DNA from: Actinernus sp. WN-2022
Lineage: Eukaryota > Cnidaria > Anthozoa > Actiniaria > Actinernidae
Assembly (NCBI GenBank): GCA_030867875.1
Contig: JAOWCC010000577.1
Span: 83,681,740 to 83,745,739, forward strand
Reading direction: 5' to 3'
DNA: 64,000 nucleotides
In this document: in pieces, positions 55,801 through 64,000 of the stretch
How the letters are laid out: each line of letters opens with the position of its first letter
How positions within the stretch are numbered: position 1 is the first letter of the stretch
Notes under the pieces: generated by a model
Seen by the model: the letters and a program-made list of their open reading frames with translations, nothing else
The model's database searches: none
What the model was told of the DNA's origin: nothing
Made by a program: the position numbers and the translations under genes

Positions 55801-57239
55801 GTTCAAGGCACCAAACTCAGATTTGTGACAAAGTTTTGACTGTATACGAACAATCACTTTGCTAATTAATAACGCTACTTCAAATTTCTGTTGCACTCAC
55901 AACATGAGAATCTAAACTTGAATTCATACATTTCTGCTGCACTCACAGGAAGACCAAATTGATGCATTGATATTTGATATATTAGGTGAGGAGATGAAAA
56001 CTTAGTCACGGACGGACTGAAAATATAGTCTGAAAATTACCACAGCCCTCTGTCTTAGTAGTAAACCAAGACGGAGAGACTTCTGCTAGCACCTCTTGGT
56101 ACCAGACTCAGACCTTACACCGCGTTACAGTTGAACTAAATTATACCGCTTTCCTCTAAGTAATTTTCAACCTCAAATCTCTGTCATAGGGCAAAAACTA
56201 CGAAAACTTACCTTCAATGTGTGTATGCAATCTGACCAATCCAATTAAGACCAAGGTTTATAAGAAGCAAATGGCGATCAGAAAATGCCTCCATGAACCT
56301 GAAGTTATATTCACGGTAGATCTGTCTTTTGTTATTATTCAAATTTTGCGCGCTTTCAATAACACTAGTCCGTGATCCGATTGGTTAAAGTTGACAGTTC
56401 GCATCAGCGGATATTAAATTTCGGCTGTGAGGTGTTTTCACATCTACATGTGACGTTCTGGAGCCATCGGGCAAACTGTGGATATTCAAATTGTATTCAA
56501 GAAGGCAACCTATGCTTATAAACCTCCCCGGACCCTGAACAACCGAAAGCAATATTTATCAGATGGCCAGAGAACAATAATGCGAAACAGTATTCCAGGG
56601 AATAATGTTTCTGTGGTCTTAGAGCGTGACTCTCCTGCTGATCTCCCAGCCGTCTACGTGACTCCCCCATGGATTGCCCAGCCGCTTTACAACTAAGGTT
56701 TAAACATGGCCAGAGAACAATAACGCGAAAACGTATTCCAGGGAATGGGAATGATGTTTCTGTCGGGTCTTAGAGCGTGACTCCCCTTCGTCTTTAATAC
56801 GCCGCTTTACAACTAGAGGTACACGCTTACTAAAGCCAACAGACAGAACAGATGTTTGATCATGTTTCTACGACAAATTCTACCGGTAAATCCCGTATCA
56901 GTGAGAGATATTGTGAAGATTCCTGCGATATGTTGTGTTGAGTGTCAGCGCGAACTGTTAATTCGAAAGAACATTATTACTGAACAACCAAAACAATACC
57001 CGCGAGTAGTCCCATGAGTTACAAGATCACAAGACTGAGCGAGAAGTTGATTCATCAAGAGTAAAGGAAAACCTTTCGCAGTCCAACCTTTCTTCATAAT
57101 TCATATACCACAGACCACAGAGATTACAAACGTCCAGCAAATTTACTGCTTTCATTCACAAGCTTCAACAACTTTTCGACCACTTAAATCAATAATTCGC
57201 CATTATCTCATTGCAAATTGTTTGGTACTTTACCAAAAC
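55801..57239. other. Region between the inverted 30-bp arrays, with a local duplication
   Basis: Positions about 56560-56650 and 56705-56800 are direct duplicates (ggccagagaacaataa, attccagggaat, cttagagcgtgactc), about 145 bp apart. A 72-residue frame (56478-56696) covers the first copy without recognisable domain. Confidence 0.4.
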
Positions 57240-57345
57240 ACAGGTCAGAGTTTGAAAATTACCGAACACACAGGTCTGAGTCTGGTAATTACCGAACACA
57301 CAGGTCTGAGTCTGGTAATTACCGAACACGCAGGACTGAGTCGTA
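57240..57345 (-). repeat. Short inverted array of the 30-bp unit
   Basis: Three to four copies of the 55461-55800 unit in reverse orientation (ggtctgagtctggtaattac). The array stops exactly where the retrotransposon-like sequence begins. Confidence 0.85.
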
Positions 57346-57650
57346 ATGATGTATTTGAGGTGGACAAACAGAAGTATTTAACACCAATGGGGAGAACAAG
57401 TCGACATCTACATCAATTCTCCTACAAAGTCCCTCCATTCCAGACAAACTACCATCAGTTTTCTTTCTTCCCTAAGACCATAAGAGAATGAAACAGCTTA
57501 CCATCAACTCTAGTCCAGGCTAAATCTATCTCCTCCTTCAAAACAAAGCTTGATCATCACTTCCTGTAAAATTAACTGATGTGCACAGCTCTAATTACTT
57601 TTCTTTTTCATTATTATTATTATTATTTATTTACTTATCTATTACTGTTA
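57346..57650 (+). mobile_element. 3' end of a non-LTR retrotransposon
   Basis: The frame VFEVDKQKYLTPMGR ... FFPKTIRE, then after a stop NSLPSTLVQA and FKTKLDHHFL, is the familiar extreme C-terminus of CR1/L2-like reverse transcriptase proteins. It is followed by a ttattattatt tail at about 57608-57640. Only about 75 codons of the protein remain, so the copy is heavily 5'-truncated. Confidence 0.65.
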
Positions 57651-57660
57651 TTCTTTGCCA

Positions 57661-58025
57661 ATGACCAAACACAGCTCTGAGTCTGGTAATTACCGAACAC
57701 ACAGCTCTGAGTCTGGTAATTACCGAACACGCAGGACTGAGGTCTGAGTCTGGTAATTACCGAACACACAGGTCTGAGTCTGGTAATTACCGAACACGCA
57801 GGACTGAGGTCTGAGTCTGGTAATTACCGAACACGCAGGTCTGAGTTTGGTAATTACCGAACACGCAGGACTGAGGTCTGAGTCTGGTAATTACCGAACA
57901 CGCAGGTCTTAGTCTGGTAATTACCAAACACGCAGGTCTGAGTTTGGTAATTACCGAACACACAGCTCTGAGTCTGGTAATTACCGCACACGCAGGTCTG
58001 AGTTTGTTAATTACCGAACACATAG
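57661..58025 (-). repeat. Inverted array of the 30-bp unit, partly expanded
   Basis: About ten reverse-oriented copies. Several carry an added caggactgaggtctgag segment, so units of 30 and about 40 bp alternate. Together with 57240-57345 it mirrors the array at 55461-55800. Confidence 0.85.
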
Positions 58026-58394
58026 GGAAAGAAGGATGAATGTGGCATAATAGATGAAAATCTGAGGAAAGCAAAAAAATTATGTTACATGCCACTTGAT
58101 TCCATTGTAGTATTACTAGTAGTAAAGGATAGAGGTAAACGTTTGTTGGAAAGCATAAAATACTACTGAATTTAATCTGTGTGTGTAAAAAGTTGGCCGT
58201 TTTAAAACGATTTGTCCCAAATATTTAAACTTTGGAATATCGCACTCTATTTTGGAACGTGTTAGTAACACAGACTATATATTAGAACTTCAATGTCCAT
58301 TGTATTTTGGCGTGGGATAAAGTTAAATACGGGAAGAAAACCAAGGCCACCAGCCACAATATGTTCCACCTCCTCGCTTATTTTTGGCTTTCTC

Positions 58395-58625
58395 TGAAAA
58401 TTTCTCGCTAGAGTCCTCACTGTGACGTCACGCAGCTCATTTGGCCGCGCGGCAAACCGGACAGTTTTTAGCATAAAGTAGTCAATTTGAATGGCGAAAA
58501 AGAGACCTTTCCGAAAGCGGAACTGAAAAATAAATATACTCTTGATAATCAGAAAATAATGAACTTTATTATTCTGCAATAAAATAGATGCAAAATTTGG
58601 TTTCATAAACACTTTAATCGAATGG
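58395..58625 (-). repeat. Dispersed repeat, copy 2
   Basis: Inverse of 50195-50395, with gtgacgtcac, gcggcaaaccggacag and atggcgaaaaagagacc in common. The open frame 58262-58729 through it is not a gene. Confidence 0.7.
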
Positions 58626-58972
58626 CCTTTTCCCTCTAATTTTCCATACTTCCTCTTTGCCGGTATCCAGATTGATCGCGATAGAAACACAAGTAACAAT
58701 GCTTTTAATATTCTTGCTATCATTTCCATTGTCGCAGTGTAACCTACCTTTCCATTTTTTTACGAACTGTCTACAACTACTTAGCGAATGTTTAATACAC
58801 ACATCATGCATGCCATTATGCAAGTTATTGACAAAGTCATTATTCGTATAAGTGTTTAGTCATACTAAAGAATTCTATGGACTGTAAATGCCACGCTACT
58901 TGGTACATGCATACATGCTGTCGTGTTAAACTTGAAATAATTAAACAGGGGATTTCGTTTCTTCAATCAGAC

Positions 58973-61410
58973 TCACTCATCGCTCTCGTCATCACAGCCG
59001 TCAAGAAGCTGCTGGGCAGAGTTAGTACAGCCAGACCCCTTGCACTGACCGCACGCTATGGAACACTCAAGGTTGTGTTTACGGTACGTGCATCTTATGT
59101 TGATACAGTCTTTAGTGCAATTACATCTAACGATACATAACACGGATTCAGGCGTTGCAGGTATATCGGTCATTACAGGTGTGACTTGGCCCTCGTTAAT
59201 CTTCCATCTCCTTTCTTGTACTGCCATATCTCCGTCCTCATCTTTCCACTGTTTAACTTGCAGATACACTCTTAGGCTGTGGTTCTTTGCAGTACCATCT
59301 CCAGCCAGTATGGTGGTTTTCTAACTCGCAGATTCCACGGCTGTTTTGACTATCAGAACATCGGCGCTACCTTTGGCCTGACGTATTTGGCAGTCAATCT
59401 TTCTCAGAAAAGTGGCTAGCATTTCGATGAACTGCTGCTTGTTCTTCGCGTTGGACAGAAATATATATTTCTTCATTGCGACTTTCATATCTGCAGTGAG
59501 GTTAACAGTAGCTCCGACTTTTCCTTTCGCTCTTTTTTTCTTAGTCATGCTGTTGGTTGACTCTTCGTCGTAACCATCAAAACGATAATTGGTGTTCCAT
59601 ACTTCCTTGAGACATAACTGCAATAAAGGTATATTTCTTTATATGTCACGGTTCCTTGAGGCCGCGTTACCCGGTGTAACAGAGTTCCTCCATACAGAAC
59701 GTACTGTGTACCATTTGGAGGCTCGGTCTTTGCATCTGGAGTTAGCTTCGCCCAAATTGCACCAGCAAGAACGGACTTCTTTGCCCTTTTTTTCTTTGCT
59801 GTCGCATCATCAATGATGGATCAAACAGGGCCATCGCCAGAAATTCGAGACATGGTTATTGCGCAACACATATTGACCCCTGTTCACTGTGTGAAATGGG
59901 TCGTGAACATTTACAGAGAAATGTATGGGATCCTAAACATTTTCCTTATTTCTCATGAAATACGGTACAATCGTAAAAATATGCGATCGAGGCATTATTT
60001 CTACAGATATTATCAATTCAGTTTTGATATTTTGAAATCCAAGTAGTACACTTTGATGATTCCTTTCTTTGATTTTAGAGGAAGGATAAAAATTTACAGT
60101 GAAAACATGCAGATAACAGTTTATCAAATGTATCTGCTGCAAATCTACAACCTTAGCAAAAAAATGTGCGCACGAAGAGTTGAACACATAAACAAGACCT
60201 ACCGTATTCTTCCCTTCTAATGTCCCAAAGTCCATTTTTCGATGATTCATTTTCCTTCTTGAAAATTCAGCTTTTCGACAAGAAACCTCAGACTCCATAT
60301 TTACACGCTAAAACCCGTAATATTGCTCGTCTTGGGACTGCCATAACTCTGACCAGAAGTGACCAAATCCAATAAACATGGCAGCTTTGGAAACCTCGTT
60401 CTGTACTCTAGAAACTGCAGTGTGTTTGTTTAAACAGCTAGCGGTTATTCAAGCTAATTTGTCCTTTTGGAAAGTAGGTCTTAAACGGACCAAAAGAGAT
60501 GAGTCTGCGATAAAATTCTGGTGAGCGGTCTTACCCAATTACGTGTTGATACTTTATGTATCCTGTGTTATATTGTCCCAATGTACCATATATGCTATGC
60601 CTACCATCTATCGGCGTACTATCAGGCCTCAATTTCTCGAATTTCTGCGATGCAGGAGGGGTAGCTGCACAGCTCGTATCGAAATACTGCTGCCAGTTCG
60701 TCAGGGCCTTCGCAAGCAAGGATTAGGCGCTGGAATAGAAGCTGGGGGTCAATCTGGATTAGATCATTGTCAATCTTGAGTACAGAAGTTGCCGCTAGAG
60801 TTACTGTTTGTGCACTGTGCTTAAATGTGTAGTCTGTAGCCGACTGTCCCGGCCGTCATTGATGTCAAGATCTTCTCTCCAGTGTCTTTCGCAATGTCGA
60901 CGTTTACAGTGCTATCCGCATTAATGCCACTCATGATATTTCTCAAGCGATCGCGAATGGATTTCTTTCTGCCAGAACAGTTAGGATGGTCAAAGTGTCT
61001 TTCATGTCGCACTGTTTCCTTGCATTCGTCATATCCTTGTTTTGTTCGCCAGAATTATACTGTACAACTTTCAGTTCTTGCATGGCGCGGTTCGTTTCTG
61101 CACAGGCTGGCAAAGCTAGTTGGCAAGTCAGCCGCTGCTGCTCTGTCAACCCTCTGCCTCTTGTCAAACCACCGCTCGTCTTGAGGTTTCTCATCAAAAT
61201 CTGCTCGATCACTAGGTCTGTAGATTGTCCTGCCCACAGCCGATCACTCCTCACTACACGAAGACCGGATATGAAGGAACGGTATACGTCTGGATGTTCA
61301 GTTTCAAGCCTGTTCCTAGACTGCAGATAGAGTCGCACACACTTCACATAAAGATTGTGGCCTGACGCAGCAAGATAGGGAAGCATCAGTCTCTTGCACA
61401 TTACAACTCG
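58973..61410 (-). pseudogene. FEN1/Asteroid-like nuclease with Cys-rich tail, broken multicopy gene
   Basis: Reading leftwards from about 61401, successive frames carry MLPYLAASGHN, FISGLRVVRSDRLWAGQST and GGLTRGRGLTE; then INADSTVNVDIAKDTGEK; LLFQRLI with FRYELCSYPSC (60660-60790); AIWAKLTPDAKTEPPNGTQ and VLYGGTLLHRVT (59635-59830); then PIIVFDGYDE, FLSNAKNKQQFIEML and ADVLIVKTAVESA (59321-59625). The last piece ends with a Cys-rich part, RCNCTKDCINIRC and ACGQCKGSGC (58973-59269). The FDGY and DVLIV parts resemble the FEN1/XPG-like PIN fold of Asteroid proteins. I recall such genes as repeated in cnidarian genomes. At least five shifts or stops break it. The biological role is unknown to me. 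Confidence 0.45.
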
Positions 61411-61707
61411 CGCCCCTCCGTTTTACAGCTACAGAACTGCAGCGAAGTATTGTCCCAAGCATTATCGGCAACGTCCAACAGTGCTACAACAAGCCAAGAC
61501 CAGGAGAGTCGACTGATAGTTCATTCCACGGAAGAATCGATGACCAATTCCAGACCTATAACTCAGTCGACTGCTCCAATCTTCAGTAATTGTGCAGATC
61601 TTATTAATTATGCGGATTATTTTCGCGCGCTTTATGTATTGAGAATTCATATTTTCGTCACAAATAAAACACTGTTTTGCTCTAAAATTATCGTCATCAT
61701 GTTATAA
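61411..61707. other. Upstream flank of the FEN1-like pseudogene
   Basis: An 85-residue plus-strand frame (61450-61707) is not recognised. No other structure is seen. Confidence 0.3.
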
Positions 61708-61897
61708 AAGAAATGGTAAACGCCATAGATGTGCGTCCATCGAGTTATGAACGCACTTGTGAGGTTTCCTAAGATCTCAAGAAGCTAGAGTCGCTCTAGG
61801 ATTTGCCTCGAGCGACTCTTACGCTTCTTTCGTGCTTAGCCACCTCCCTCGTGCGTCCATAACTCGATGGATGCACGCTGCACGTTTACCATTTCTT
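61708..61897. repeat. 190-bp hairpin MITE
   Basis: The inverted ends aagaaatggtaaacg and gcgtccatcgagttatg pair with their inverses at 61840-61897. The centre holds a second short inverted pair (agagtcgctc/gagcgactct). Confidence 0.75.
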
Positions 61898-62035
61898 CTT
61901 TGTAAATCCTTTAAAATAAAATATGAGTTTTATTTTCTCTTTCTTCACTTTACACAACGATTAGATGGAACTCCGTACGCTTCTCATTTGCCGTCCGGGA
62001 TCATTTGTAGACCTGTACAGATCCACTATGCAGAT

Positions 62036-63130
62036 AGGCTCGGTTTCCAGCCGTGGGGGTTTCGGTAAGCCCGCGATCCTCTCCCTACTCACGGCTGGGC
62101 GCGCGAGCTGAGACATTGTCGGTTTTTAGCCAATCAAAAACTTGCCACTATCCTGTCGCTGAATATATTTGCATAATTTACATTGTAAACTTTTGAAAGG
62201 CGGAACAAAAGCTTTCGATTGCTGTTCCAAAATGCGTTTAAATTTGCTCTGGAAAAGTTTGGTTTCGAATAATTCAAGGATTCACACAAGGAAGCAGTAA
62301 GAGAGTTAGTTTTGGGTGAAGACACTTTGTCGGTAAACTCTTCGGCTCTGGAAAGTCACTTGGGAAACCGTCACTTGTAGTTGTACCAAGGTCACGTTGC
62401 CTATGCAAGACCAGGTAGCCATCATTCTTACTTCAAAGAAAATTAGTGCTGCCTTATTCGTAGAAGAAAATACGGACGACTCCATATTAAAAGAGATATA
62501 AGACAGTAAATCACGTCTGACTCAGGCCACGTTTACGCGTTTTACTCTGCGATCACAATAGCCCACTTCCGATATATGCCTCACTTCCTACGTACAAAGG
62601 AAACAATGCGAGGCTCCGTGCATTATGGTCAGTTGTTCGTAATAAACGACAGAAGTGCTGTAGTCTTGTCACAAACGACTGAGCAGGGTTAATCTCCATG
62701 ACAACCAATAGGTTTTGTGCAGAGTTAATCCAGGAATAACACTAATCGGTCTTTGAACAACCCGGCCCTGAACTTTATCTCCGTTTTTCGGCTTTTAATT
62801 TCTCTCAGCGAGGTGTCTTGAGCGGTACTAATATTACAGAGTAACAAATAATGCAGCCTTGTTTCTCAAAAAAAAAAAAAAATGGTGTTTGTTCTTGAGA
62901 ATTCATTTCACACTTGGAGTTTTAGTTTAGCGTTCCAGTGTGTTTAAAAAAAATTGAAAGTACGCCAGAGTCGTGAAAGGGTAAACGGCTTTTCTTGTCA
63001 AAACACGCAAATTGAATAATATTGAATTTTAATCAGCTGACGTCACGGACATGGTGTGTTGCCCGCGCGCCCAGCCGTTAGTGGGGAGAGGCTTTGAGTA
63101 AACGACACCCCAACGGCTGAAACCGAGCCT
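62036..63130. mobile_element. 1.1-kb Mutator-like element with 11-bp TSD
   Basis: The ends begin AGGCTCGGTTT, and inverted homology continues for about 85 bp (cagccg, ctctcccnactnacggctgggcgcgcg). The flanks carry an 11-bp duplication, actatgcaga plus t or c (62025-62035 and 63131-63141). Long inverted ends with a 9-11-bp duplication fit the Mutator superfamily. The interior has an A-run near 62869 and no transposase. Confidence 0.7.
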
Positions 63131-63156
63131 ACTATGCAGACGTATTTTTTCACTCT

Positions 63157-63484
63157 CATAAATTCGAAGATAAAAGTAACGTCTGCTTACACGAGCGCTT
63201 AATTAGTTTCCAACATGCACACCTCATTGTGTTATGGACCAATCAGATTTTACCTTCCATATCCTGGAAAGTGACGTAATGTTACATTTAAAAGGATTTC
63301 AGACAATACATTTGCCATTGACCAATCATAGAAGAGTGTTGACTGGCGTGCAAATTCACTAAAATTGTAACAATGGCTTTGATTGGGCAGAAAAATAAAA
63401 GAAACGTGCTGACGTCATGCTTGCATATTGAAAACCAATTAAGCGCTCGGGTAAGCAGACGTTACTTTTTACTTCGAATTTATG
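63157..63484. repeat. 328-bp inverted-repeat element
   Basis: The arms cataaattcgaag...gtaacgtctgcttac and their inverse pair over about 55 bp, including gagcgcttaatt. It begins just after the Mutator-like element. The interior is non-coding. Confidence 0.7.
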
Positions 63485-64000
63485 AACCCACAACCATGTC
63501 TCTCCAGGTTTGGGCCAGCTGGGAGATATGCGCATGTACTTAAAATCACGTGACCAAAGATTTCATCGTAGGTACTTGATATGATAGGGATCCACTACCA
63601 TGTCTGTCAGGTTTGAGCGTACTGGCATTAGAAATTAAATAAGGGAGATGACATCCTCGTTACGTTATCACATCTACGTGATTAATAGGGACCCACTACC
63701 ATGCCTGGCCAGGTTTGACCGCGCTGGCATTAGAAAAGAGGGATATATGGACATGTACTTAAAATCACGTGAAGGATGACGTCATCACCACTAAGTGAAT
63801 TGTGGGGACCCAATACCATGCATGTCCAAGGTTGAACTGTCTGGCATTAGAAAGGAGGGAGATATGGCATGTACTTATAATCACGTGACCGATGACGTCA
63901 TCGTTACGTCGTCACCACTAAGTGATTGATAGGGACCCACTACTATGTCTGTCTGGCATTAGAAGGGCACCGTCAATACATCTTCTCCAGCATGACCAAA
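63485..64000 (+). repeat. Minisatellite with 99-127-bp units carrying CACGTG and TGACGTCA
   Basis: Units start with cccactaccatg-like words near 63484, 63591, 63691, 63809 and 63936. Each continues with ctggcattagaa, a gggagatatgg-like phrase, aatcacgtga and often gatgacgtcatc. The array runs off the right edge. The last unit lacks about 20 bases between tgtctgtc and tggcattag. Confidence 0.8.

Noticed and set aside
55387..55896. Open frames of 169, 122 and 117 residues on both strands
   Set aside because: They lie in the 30-bp array and have no independent support.
1..64000. Bacterial-style operons, Shine-Dalgarno sites or rho-independent terminators
   Set aside because: Spliced exons, TATA boxes, SINE and non-LTR elements show eukaryotic DNA; hairpins seen are transposon ends.

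Overview
The window looks like nuclear DNA of an animal, most probably an anthozoan cnidarian such as a reef coral. This is an inference: most of the DNA is AT-rich and non-coding, exons are short with GT/AG borders, transposon families are dense, and several broken genes (tyrosine recombinase-Myb, FEN1-like nuclease, non-LTR reverse transcriptase ends) resemble families I associate with cnidarian genomes. No long intact host gene is visible. Most of the window is a stack of mobile elements in various states of decay.

Layout. 1-7.2 kb: intergenic DNA with small inverted-repeat elements. 7229-9668: an element with an exact 8-bp target duplication, whose inverted ends are tandem arrays of a 20-bp unit. 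10.88-20.4 kb: remains of a spliced host-type gene (TATA box, SAM-like first exons, a last exon present in three decayed copies). Its large intron holds a ~145-bp satellite, split by a 5.06-kb element (12950-18011, TA duplication) whose ends are inverted arrays of AAGATCTT-centred repeats. That element contains a 935-bp foldback element, which contains another hairpin. 23-26 kb: MITEs, a tRNA-derived SINE and a broken Crypton-type tyrosine recombinase.

26771-38340: an 11.57-kb Polinton-like / adintovirus-like endogenous virus. It has 42-bp terminal inverted repeats starting with AG, a 5-bp near-match target duplication and visibly GC-rich coding DNA. It carries a retroviral-type integrase, a packaging ATPase, a candidate double-jelly-roll major capsid protein, a penton-like candidate and several small membrane proteins. 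Most large genes are broken and I see no DNA polymerase B. A 5'-truncated non-LTR retrotransposon lies near its right end.

40.25-46.86 kb: the most unusual locus. A tyrosine recombinase fused to a Myb/SANT domain and a short intronless cyclin-box gene with its own TATA box read rightwards. A spliced superfamily-3-helicase-like gene with an acidic tail reads leftwards to meet them. All are broken. I read this as a dead copy of a replicative, recombinase-carrying mobile or virus-like element with a cell-cycle gene; its ends are not defined.

47.8-64 kb: a near-perfect 8-bp microsatellite of about 600 bp inside inverted flanks, dispersed repeats, inverted arrays of a 30-bp unit around a retrotransposon 3' end, a broken FEN1-like/Cys-rich multicopy gene (58973-61410, minus), a Mutator-like element with an 11-bp duplication, and a terminal minisatellite whose units carry CACGTG and TGACGTCA motifs.
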